Shown in pieces: positions 7,511 to 13,405 of a stretch of 19,179 nt of DNA. The position numbers and the translations under genes are program-made. This stretch comes from Friedmanniella sp. (lineage in GTDB: Bacteria; Actinomycetota; Actinomycetes; Propionibacteriales; Propionibacteriaceae): positions 1 through 19,179 of the forward strand of contig JAOPXW010000410.1 in the NCBI GenBank assembly GCA_025964935.1, read 5' to 3'. The notes under the pieces were generated by a model. The model searched no databases and was not told where the DNA came from. It worked only from the letters and a program-made list of their open reading frames with translations. The stretch's first letter is position 1, and every line of letters starts with the position of its first letter.

Positions 7511-7709
7511 GCTACGTGGACCAACCAGACGCAACTCACCGCAGATGAGGCGAACGGCGGCCGCTGTGAACGATCTGACCGCCACGACTGTGCCCGGATG
7601 CGCCCGATCTTCCTCGCGCAGTCGACCCCGACCAGAACGCTCATTCTCAGGAAACTGCCCCCGACCCGCCGACCGCCGCCGCCCCGGGCGCGATGGGGTC
7701 GCGCAAAAC

Positions 7710-7715
7710 TAGACT
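7710..7715 (+). promoter_or_regulatory. -10 box of a probable leaderless promoter for the RDD protein
   Basis: TAGACT, then seven nt, then GTG at 7723. The spacing places the transcript start on the start codon. This is why I prefer GTG 7723 over the in-frame ATG at 7693, which lies upstream of this -10 box and has no ribosome-binding site. Confidence 0.55.
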
Positions 7716-7722
7716 GGGCCAC

Positions 7723-8478
7723 GTGTCCGACATCCCCGTAGGTTCTCCGCCGACCCCCTCCGGACGGCACGCCGCCCCCGGCGGCTGGTATCCCGACCCG
7801 GCGGCGGATGGGCAGGAGCGCTACTGGGACGGCTGGCAGTGGTCGCGCAACACCCGCCCGGCCGAGCGGGCCGAGGCCCCACGCCCCGGGCCGACGGGCT
7901 CGACCCCGCTGGCCCCCCTGCCCCCCGGAGCCCGGGCGGTGGCCACCGCGGACGGCGTACGGCTGGCCGGCTGGTGGTGGCGCGCGCTGGCCGCGACGGT
8001 CGACAGCCTCTTGATCTCCCTGATCATCACCCCGGTCACCCTCGCGGTCTACCGACCGACCATCGAGGCCATGGTCACCTGGTTCCGTGCGGCGATGGCG
8101 GCGGCCTCGGCCGGGGGACAGCCCCCGCCCACGCCGGACGTCACCAACCTCGTCTCGGCCTCCGACCAGTTCCTCGTGATCGCCGCGACCCTGGTGGTGG
8201 GCATGGCCTTCCACGTCCTGTTCCTGCGCTGGCGGGGGGCGACCCCCGGCAAGCTCCTGTGTGGGATGCGGGTGGTTCCCGTGGACCGCGGTCGCTCGAC
8301 CGAGCGGCTCGGCTGGGCGACCGTCGTGATCCGTGCCGCGGTCTGGGTGGTACCCAACGCCAGCAGCCTGCTGACCCTGGTTCGGATCGCCGACGTGCTC
8401 TTTCCCTTGTGGCAGCCGCGTCGGCAGTCGCTACACGACTTGGCGGCCCGGACGCAGGTCATCCGGCCGCTGCGCTGA
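7723..8478 (+). CDS. DUF2510 and RDD-family membrane protein
   Basis: A 251-residue membrane protein of unknown precise role. Residues 20-41, GGWYPDPAADGQERYWDGWQ followed by WS, form the short DUF2510 motif often found at the N-terminus of actinobacterial membrane proteins. A Pro-rich linker leads to an RDD domain: LAGWWWRALAATVDSLLI carries the conserved Arg and Asp in the first membrane segment. A second helix follows at VIAATLVVGMAFHVLFL. The signature RGATPGKLLCGMRVV and the terminal SLHDLAARTQVI complete the domain. RDD proteins have been linked to ion or small-molecule transport, but most are uncharacterised. The gene has its own leaderless promoter and a hairpin right after its stop, so it appears to be a single transcription unit. 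Confidence 0.9.
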   Translation: MSDIPVGSPPTPSGRHAAPGGWYPDPAADGQERYWDGWQWSRNTRPAERAEAPRPGPTGSTPLAPLPPGARAVATADGVRLAGWWWRALAATVDSLLISLIITPVTLAVYRPTIEAMVTWFRAAMAAASAGGQPPPTPDVTNLVSASDQFLVIAATLVVGMAFHVLFLRWRGATPGKLLCGMRVVPVDRGRSTERLGWATVVIRAAVWVVPNASSLLTLVRIADVLFPLWQPRRQSLHDLAARTQVIRPLR

Positions 8479-8483
8479 CCTCG

Positions 8484-8508
8484 CCGGGGCCGACGCTGCC
8501 GGCCCGGG
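8484..8508 (+). terminator. hairpin after the RDD gene
   Basis: CCGGGGCCG and CGGCCCGGG form a 9-bp stem with one mismatch and a 7-nt loop, 6 nt after the TGA stop. There is no T-tract, which is usual for GC-rich actinobacteria. Probable intrinsic terminator. Confidence 0.5.
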
Positions 8509-8543
8509 ACCGGTGCTGATCAACTCGGCCCGGTCCGGCTGTC

Positions 8544-8549
8544 TATAGT
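8544..8549 (+). promoter_or_regulatory. -10 box TATAGT upstream of the SdrD-B-like surface protein
   Basis: TATAGT differs from TATAAT at one position and stands out in this GC-rich context. It is 82 nt before the ATG at 8632, implying a leader of about 75 nt with a Shine-Dalgarno GAGAGGGA at 8617-8624. No good -35 box is seen 17-18 nt upstream. Confidence 0.5.
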
Positions 8550-8631
8550 GAACCGCGGTCGGGTGCGGGGGCACCTGGGCCGGGCCCACCGGTGACGGCG
8601 GCTCGGGGCCGCGGGCGAGAGGGACGACGAC

Positions 8632-10470
8632 ATGCCGTCTCGGCGTCCCCACCCCCGCCGCCGCAGCGGGCTCGGCTGGCTCGTGGCGGCCAGCCTCGGC
8701 CTGGCCACGAGCGTCGTGGCCCTGCCCGCCGCCGCCGACGCGGGCGACGGTGCCCTCATCGTGGTGGTCGATGTCGACGTCGACGGTGACGGCGAGTACT
8801 CCGCCCCGACCGACGTGCCGCAGCCGGGCATCGAGGTGGCCGTGTCGGACGCCGGTGGCACCTCGGTGCGGGGGGTGACCGACGAGGTGGGCCGGTTCAC
8901 CCTCGAGCCCGGCGGCAGGCTGACCGGCGGTCGCTACTTCGTCGTCGCCACCGTGCCCGCCTGGCTCCCCGACCTCACGCCGGTCCCCGCGAGCCAGACG
9001 TACGCCGCCTTCAGCACCAGCGTCGACGTGTCGCTGGGCCCGCAGACCGTCCGGATGGGGGTCGCCCAGCGGGCCCTGCGGTCCCGGGTGGTCGTCCCGG
9101 CCACCCCCGGCCCGGCGCTGACCACCCCCGCCCCGGCCGCGCCGGCCCCGCGCTACGCGATGGGTGACCTGGTCTGGAAGGACCTGAACGCCTCCGGCAC
9201 GCAGGACCCCGGTGAGCCCGGGGTGCCCGGGGTGGCGGTCCAGCTGCTCGACCGCGACGCCAGGCTGGTCGCCTCGACGCTCACCTCCGCGACCGGCCGC
9301 TACACCTTCGACCGGGTCCCCGAGGGCACCTACGCCGTCCGGTTCGCGGGCCTGCCGCCGGGGTACAAGCTCGAGGCGGCCGGGGCGGGCGGCGACCCGG
9401 GGGCCGACTCCGACCCCGACGCCAGCGGGCTGACGGCCCCCTTCGTCCTCGGTCCCGAGGACCCGGGCCTGCGCGCCACCGTCCCCGAGGACCGGCTGCG
9501 GGCGACCCGGTTCGACCCCGGGGTCGACGCCGGGCTCGTGCCCCTCACGTTCGCACTCACGAGCCGGGTGTGGCTGGACCACAACCGGGACGGCGTACGG
9601 CAGCCGGACGAGCCCCCAGCCACCGCCACCGTGTCGCTGCTGACCCCCGGCGGCGCGGTCCTGGCGTCCGCGCCCACCGACGGCCAGGGCCGCTACCTCT
9701 TCAGCGGGCTGGAGGCCGGGCGGTACCGGCTGCGGTTCGACGGGATCGGGCCCCACCGCAGCTTCACCGTCCGCTCGAGCACCGGCGGGGGCGACTCCGC
9801 CGTCTCGCCGGAGGGGACGACCGCCGTGTTCACCCTGGGGCAGAACGCTCGTCAGCTGGCTCCCGCCGACACCCTGGGCGTGACGGGCGCGGACTTCGTC
9901 AACGCCAGCCTGGGGGCGGGGCTGGTCGAGAGCTTCAGCCTGGGGGACACGGTCTGGCGCGACCACAACGGGGACGGGGTCCGGGCGCCGGGCGACGAGG
10001 GGGTCGGGGGCGTCCGGGTCAGCCTGCTCGACGAGGCCGGCCGGGTGCTGGCCCGGGAGACGACGACCCGAACCGGGGCGTACGACTTCGAGGGCCTGGC
10101 CGCCGGCGTCTACCGCATCCGGGCCACCGGATGGTCGTCCGGGCTCGTGGTGACCGGCCGCCACTGCGGGGCCGACCGGTTGCTGGACTCCGACGCCGCG
10201 TCCGACGGGCGGAGCGACCCGGTCCTGCTGTCGGAGGAGAACCCGGCCGACCCGGGCGTCGACGTCGGACTGCGGAGCCGGCACCGGGCGTCGGCCGAGC
10301 TCGGCGCGGTGGCCGCGGCCGCGACACCCCCGGGCGGACCTGTCGACGACCACGCGGTCGCGACCGGGAGCACCTCGCTCCCGCTCGCGTTCCTGGTCGG
10401 CGGGCTCGGGCTGCTGACCGGTGCCGCGATCGTGCTGACCCGCCGGCTCCGTCGGGGCTCGCGGGACTGA
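8632..10470 (+). CDS. secreted, membrane-anchored protein with three SdrD-B-like domains
   Basis: A 612-residue predicted cell-surface protein. A basic N-terminus and hydrophobic core form a signal peptide, with cleavage likely after ADA (35-37). A divergent Ig-like beta domain (about 40-145) begins with an acidic, calcium-binding-like DVDVDGDGEY. After a Pro/Ala linker come three SdrD-B/Cna-B-like repeats: about 177-303 (GDLVWKDLNASGTQDPGEPG), 309-431 (SRVWLDHNRDGVRQPDEP, the most divergent) and 436-547 (GDTVWRDHNGDGVRAPGDEG). Each opens with a W.D.N..G motif that binds calcium in the family. A C-terminal hydrophobic segment (582-602) and RRLRRGSRD form a stop-transfer anchor. No LPxTG or LAxTG sorting motif is present, so sortase attachment is not supported. 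The role is probably adhesion or a surface stalk, by inference only. ATG 8632 has GAGAGGGA seven nt upstream. Confidence 0.88.
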   Translation: MPSRRPHPRRRSGLGWLVAASLGLATSVVALPAAADAGDGALIVVVDVDVDGDGEYSAPTDVPQPGIEVAVSDAGGTSVRGVTDEVGRFTLEPGGRLTGGRYFVVATVPAWLPDLTPVPASQTYAAFSTSVDVSLGPQTVRMGVAQRALRSRVVVPATPGPALTTPAPAAPAPRYAMGDLVWKDLNASGTQDPGEPGVPGVAVQLLDRDARLVASTLTSATGRYTFDRVPEGTYAVRFAGLPPGYKLEAAGAGGDPGADSDPDASGLTAPFVLGPEDPGLRATVPEDRLRATRFDPGVDAGLVPLTFALTSRVWLDHNRDGVRQPDEPPATATVSLLTPGGAVLASAPTDGQGRYLFSGLEAGRYRLRFDGIGPHRSFTVRSSTGGGDSAVSPEGTTAVFTLGQNARQLAPADTLGVTGADFVNASLGAGLVESFSLGDTVWRDHNGDGVRAPGDEGVGGVRVSLLDEAGRVLARETTTRTGAYDFEGLAAGVYRIRATGWSSGLVVTGRHCGADRLLDSDAASDGRSDPVLLSEENPADPGVDVGLRSRHRASAELGAVAAAATPPGGPVDDHAVATGSTSLPLAFLVGGLGLLTGAAIVLTRRLRRGSRD

Positions 10471-10512
10471 CCCCGGTCGCGGGTTCGCGGCCCGCTCAGA
10501 GATGCGGCACGG

Positions 10513-11868
10513 TCAGGGGGTGACGCCCCACCCGGCCGGGTCCACGCCGCCCGGCACCCCACCCGCCGGGTCGTACGGCTCCCGGGTGAACACGAACGTG
10601 GCGACGTCCAGGTGCTGGACCCGGCCGTCCCCGCCGCGCACGACGCGCATCGTCTCGCCCGCGTAGTAGCCGTCGAGGCCGACCCAGCGGTCCGGGCCGT
10701 CGGCCCGGAAGCCGCCGGACCGGCTGCCGCCCGGCATCACCAGCTCCAGGCGGCCGCCCGGCCGCAGCCGGCACAGGGCGAGCAGCGGACCCCAGTACCA
10801 GGCCCCGGTCAGCTCCAGCAGCGAGACGTCGAGCCCCTCGTCGGGCCGCCAGGGGGCGGGGAGCCGCGGCTCGTGCTCGGCCAGCACGTCGAGCAGGTCG
10901 TCGCCGAGGACGCCGAGCGTCGGGCCGGTGGTGGCGTTGGCCAGGCTGACCACCCCGGTGCCGGTCTCGGTCTCCACGGCCACGTTGGCCACGAACCCCG
11001 GCATGGACCCGCCGTGGCCGACCAGGCGGCGACCCCGGCTCCGGCGCAGCTGCAGTCCCAGCCCCCATCCGGTGGTCCAGGTGTCCGCGTCGTCCACCGG
11101 ACCGGCCACCGTCATCTCGGTCAGGGTGTCGGGGGCCAGCACCTCGCCCACGTCGCCGAGCAGGAACCGCGCCCACCGGCCGAGGTCGCCGACCGTCGAC
11201 CAGAGCTGGCCCGCCGGGGCCATCGCGCCGGCGTCCTCGGTCGGCTCGGGGAGCAGCAGGTCGGCGTACGGGTGCACGGCCCAGCCCCGCGCGCTCCCGG
11301 GGCGGGGTGCCGCGCTGGTCGAGGTCAGCTCGAGGGGACGCAGGATCTCCTGCTCGATCACCGAGAGGCAGGAGCGGCCCCGGTGTCGGGCCACGATGGC
11401 CCCCAGCACGGCGAAGCCGACGTTCGAGTAGTGCAGCCGGGTGCCGGGGGTGTGCCGCAGGGCCTCGCCGGCGAGGTCGTCGGCCAGGACCGCGTACGGG
11501 CCGCCGGGGACCCGCTCCCACCACGCGCCCGGTGCCTCCGAGGTCAGACCCGAGGTGTGGTTGAGGAGCTGGGCGATGGTCGCGGCGCCGACCCCGGACC
11601 CGGGGTGGTGGCTCTCGGCGGTGTCGGTCAGGGCCAGCCTGCCCTCGTCCCGCAGCCGGAGCACGGCCACGGCGACGAAGGTCTTGGTGATCGACCCGAT
11701 CCGGTACTGGGTGTCGGCGGTCGGGGCCCGACCCGCCACGGTGCCGCAGCCTCCGGTCCAGACCAGCCCGCCGTCACGGACGACGCCGGCGACCAGCGAG
11801 GGGGCCCGGCCCGTCCGCTGATGGGTGGCGAGCCGGTATCGCAGCAGATGGTCGGTGGTGGACAGCAC
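10513..11868 (-). CDS. serine hydrolase of the beta-lactamase (class C/PBP4-like) family
   Basis: A 451-residue protein with the penicillin-recognising serine hydrolase fold. SITK (59-62) supplies the nucleophile Ser59 and Lys62, YSN (147-149) the tyrosine, and HGG (285-287) replaces the KTG motif, as in esterase-like members such as EstB and many peptidases of family S12. The catalytic domain ends near 330, and about 120 C-terminal residues form a separate beta-rich tail (LELTGAWYWGPLLALCRLRP). No signal peptide is seen, so it is probably cytoplasmic and more likely an esterase or peptidase than an antibiotic-resistance enzyme. The GTG start at 11868 has CAGAAT six nt upstream, a weak leaderless -10 box overlapped by a palindrome. 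It is convergent with the surface-protein gene, 42 nt away. Confidence 0.88.
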   Translation of the reverse strand: MLSTTDHLLRYRLATHQRTGRAPSLVAGVVRDGGLVWTGGCGTVAGRAPTADTQYRIGSITKTFVAVAVLRLRDEGRLALTDTAESHHPGSGVGAATIAQLLNHTSGLTSEAPGAWWERVPGGPYAVLADDLAGEALRHTPGTRLHYSNVGFAVLGAIVARHRGRSCLSVIEQEILRPLELTSTSAAPRPGSARGWAVHPYADLLLPEPTEDAGAMAPAGQLWSTVGDLGRWARFLLGDVGEVLAPDTLTEMTVAGPVDDADTWTTGWGLGLQLRRSRGRRLVGHGGSMPGFVANVAVETETGTGVVSLANATTGPTLGVLGDDLLDVLAEHEPRLPAPWRPDEGLDVSLLELTGAWYWGPLLALCRLRPGGRLELVMPGGSRSGGFRADGPDRWVGLDGYYAGETMRVVRGGDGRVQHLDVATFVFTREPYDPAGGVPGGVDPAGWGVTP

Positions 11869-11874
11869 GGAGCC

Positions 11875-11880
11875 ATTCTG
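11875..11880 (-). promoter_or_regulatory. weak -10 box of the beta-lactamase-like gene
   Basis: CAGAAT on the minus strand keeps the key A at position 2 and T at position 6. It is six nt from the GTG start, the same distance as at other leaderless genes here. Weak on its own. Confidence 0.3.
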
Positions 11881-11895
11881 TCCGGAGTGCGGACA
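11879..11895. promoter_or_regulatory. 17-nt inverted repeat over the beta-lactamase-like promoter, candidate operator
   Basis: TGTCCG, GAGTG, CGGACA has perfect 6-bp arms and a 5-nt centre. It touches the -10 box and occupies the region just upstream of it, a position where a bound repressor would block RNA polymerase. It also lies between this gene and the small divergent ORF at 11970. No regulator gene is adjacent. Confidence 0.4.
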
Positions 11896-11969
11896 AGACC
11901 CGAGCCCCGCCCCTGGGGTGTTCGCCTGGGTGCCGAACGGGGTTCACCTGGTCGTGCCACGCTCGCCCG

Positions 11970-12152
11970 ATGGAGATGCGACGACGGGCGCTCGGACCCG
12001 CGACGGCCCGCTGGAGCGACTACGTGGGCACGGTGGCCGCCGACGACGCGGACGCGGTCCTCGACGCGGGGTGCGTCGGTCAGCTGGTGAAGGGCACCCG
12101 CGTCCAGGAGAGCGGCTGCCGCCGGTCGTGGCCGATCGTCACCTTGAGGTAG
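11970..12152 (+). pseudogene. short ORF, possibly the 5' remnant of a truncated gene
   Basis: Sixty codons starting ATG GAG ATG. The first 35 or so residues (MEMRRRALGPATARWSDYVG, then TVAADDADAVLDAG) look protein-like. The remainder runs antisense into the end of the metallophosphoesterase gene and does not. CACGCT, six nt before the ATG, resembles the leaderless -10 pattern. I do not recognise a family. Either it is a real start whose gene lost its 3' part next to the convergent gene, or it is chance in GC-rich DNA. Confidence 0.25.
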
Positions 12153-13147
12153 TTGGTGGCGTTGGAGGAGCCGTCGATGGTGACCCGGGTCAGGTTGGGC
12201 ACCGCGGTGCCCAACCGGTAGAGGTCCAGCCAGCGCGAGCCGGCCGCCAGGGGTGCGTCGTCGTTGTAGACGTGGCTGTCGCCGTTGAACAGGTAGACCG
12301 GGCGTCCGAAGTCGGCCGACTCCCGGGCGATCGCGGCCACGATGGGCTGGAAGGCGTAGCTGTCGGCGAAGGTCAGCCCGGCCACGGTGGGGTCGAACAT
12401 GTCGGCCTGGGTCAACAGCACCACGGCCTCGTCGTGACGCTGCTTCGCCTGCGCGAACGTGTCGTGGAGCGTCGCGATCGTGGACGCGGTCCGGCCCAGC
12501 ACCTCGGCCGTCTGCTCCGGGGTCGCGGTGGTGTGGCCGGTCCATGGCAGCAGGCCGTTGTTGCTGCCGACGATGTGCAGGGCGGCGAAGCTGATGTTGT
12601 CGCGGGTGAAGCGGACGTTCTCCGGATAGCCGTCCACGGCATCGGAGGTGACCCGGGCCGGCTGCTGGCCCAGCGTCTGGTCCGGAACCGGGAAGAAGGT
12701 CCGACGGATGGCGGTGAGGCGGTCCAGCGGGTCGTAGCCACCGTTGTTGGGTCGGTGGCAGTCGGTCCACTCGTTGTCGCCGACGGTGTAGACGAGCGGG
12801 TCGCGGAGCTGGTCGAAGTCGGCCCGGACGGTGGAGAAGTACTGGTCGCTGCACACCGTGGATCCGCTCTTGATGTCGCCCAGGTGCGTGACCAGACGGA
12901 CGTCGCGGTCGGCGTTGAGCTGGGCGATCTTGGCCGGGAAGGTGGCCAGCTGGTCACTGCCGTACGGGATGTCGCCGATGACGGCGAAGGTGTAGCCGGA
13001 CCGGTCCTTGTCGTGGGACCCGCCGGCGACGGCCAGAGGCGCGCTGCCCAGGGTGAGGGCGGTGACGGCGGCCACGGCCAGGGTGGTCGTGCGGATGCCG
13101 CGCCGCGTCGTACCGATGCTGCGCCTGGTCGAAAGGATGCTACGCAT
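12080..13147 (-). CDS. secreted metallophosphoesterase (calcineurin-like)
   Basis: A 355-residue exported protein predicted to hydrolyse phosphate esters with a two-metal centre. An Arg-rich N-terminus (TRRSIGTTRRGIRT) leads into a hydrophobic core and a cleavage site near AVA-G (39-42). The arginine pairs suggest Tat export, but the classical motif is not met. Metal-binding motifs are GDIPYG (Asp59), LGDIKSG (Asp91), GDNEWTDC (Asp124, Asn125) and NGDSHVY (His292). The usual GHxH-type segment appears as TQADMFDP (246-253), so one histidine ligand may be replaced. The start is supported by GTAGGAGA about 6 nt upstream. It is divergent from the Asp-box protein. Two 11-nt repeats resembling a PHO box lie about 73-94 nt upstream, suggesting induction by phosphate starvation. 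The substrate is unknown. Confidence 0.85.
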   Translation of the reverse strand: MRSILSTRRSIGTTRRGIRTTTLAVAAVTALTLGSAPLAVAGGSHDKDRSGYTFAVIGDIPYGSDQLATFPAKIAQLNADRDVRLVTHLGDIKSGSTVCSDQYFSTVRADFDQLRDPLVYTVGDNEWTDCHRPNNGGYDPLDRLTAIRRTFFPVPDQTLGQQPARVTSDAVDGYPENVRFTRDNISFAALHIVGSNNGLLPWTGHTTATPEQTAEVLGRTASTIATLHDTFAQAKQRHDEAVVLLTQADMFDPTVAGLTFADSYAFQPIVAAIARESADFGRPVYLFNGDSHVYNDDAPLAAGSRWLDLYRLGTAVPNLTRVTIDGSSNATNYLKVTIGHDRRQPLSWTRVPFTS

Positions 13148-13219
13148 GGGGTTCTCCTACCCGAGAGGGACGCCCAGCCTCGCCACCACGGCTGTCGGGC
13201 CGGCGACCGGCCGGGGCCC

Positions 13220-13241
13220 GGCCGGCGAACAGTCGGCGAAC
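13220..13241 (-). promoter_or_regulatory. two tandem 11-nt repeats resembling a PHO box
   Basis: On the minus strand GTTCGCCGACT (13241-13231) is followed without gap by GTTCGCCGGCC (13230-13220). The seven-base core GTTCGCC differs by one base from GTTCACC, the conserved part of the 11-nt direct-repeat unit bound by Streptomyces PhoP. The repeats lie about 73-94 nt upstream of the metallophosphoesterase ATG, in the orientation of that gene. A clear -10 box is not visible downstream of them. Confidence 0.45.
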
Positions 13242-13277
13242 ACCTCGTCGGCCCGGTCACGGGGTCGGCCCGGCCGC

Positions 13278-13314
13278 GGTCAGCGATTGTCCGGCGAAGC
13301 CCTTGTCAGCGAAC
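13278..13314 (-). repeat. second cluster of related 11-nt repeat units
   Basis: Minus-strand units GTTCGCTGACA (13314-13304), CTTCGCCGGAC (13299-13289) and AATCGCTGACC (13288-13278) are degenerate copies of the units at 13220-13241. The last two are contiguous and the first is offset by four nt. The cluster lies next to the promoter region of the plus-strand Asp-box gene. Confidence 0.4.
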
Positions 13315-13332
13315 GGTCAAGGCTGCTAGGCA
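13303..13332 (+). promoter_or_regulatory. candidate promoter of the Asp-box protein
   Basis: TTGTCA (13303-13308) matches the -35 consensus at five of six positions. TAGGCA (13327-13332) lies 18 nt downstream but is a poor -10 box. TATGAA at 13336-13341 is an alternative. The -35 box overlaps the repeat cluster at 13278-13314, so a repeat-binding protein could affect this promoter. Confidence 0.35.
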
Positions 13333-13405
13333 TTCTATGAATCCACCGGTTCCGGTCGATCCCAGCACGAATGAGGCGAGCGGAGCTCGCACCGAGGGGG
13401 TTGTT

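Larger units (their letters stand above)
6970..7722. promoter_or_regulatory. long noncoding region upstream of the polyol operon and the RDD gene
   Basis: These 753 bp separate two divergently transcribed genes. Reading frames inside it have low-complexity Arg/Pro/Ser products, no plausible starts and no family resemblance, so I call no gene. It holds a palindrome (7218-7230), an AT-rich promoter-like island (7412-7431), a 10-bp inverted repeat flanking that island (7443-7452 and 7501-7510), and the RDD promoter (7710-7715). If the operon starts at the AT-rich island, its 5' leader would be about 450 nt. Confidence 0.6.

Noticed and set aside
8431..10353. A 640-codon open frame on the minus strand
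   Set aside because: It is antisense to the SdrD-B-like protein, which has a signal peptide, repeats and a ribosome-binding site. The antisense product is low complexity.
10478..10489. CGCG-GGTT-CGCG hairpin between the convergent surface-protein and hydrolase genes
   Set aside because: Four-bp arms are too short to support a terminator call.
10513..11868. Antibiotic-resistance beta-lactamase
   Set aside because: No signal peptide, HGG in place of KTG, and an extra C-terminal domain point to an esterase/peptidase-like member of the family.
11825..13405. Upstream extension of the Asp-box gene to a start near 11825
   Set aside because: The frame is open but runs antisense to the metallophosphoesterase, and a signal peptide begins exactly at GTG 13406 with a ribosome-binding site ahead of it.
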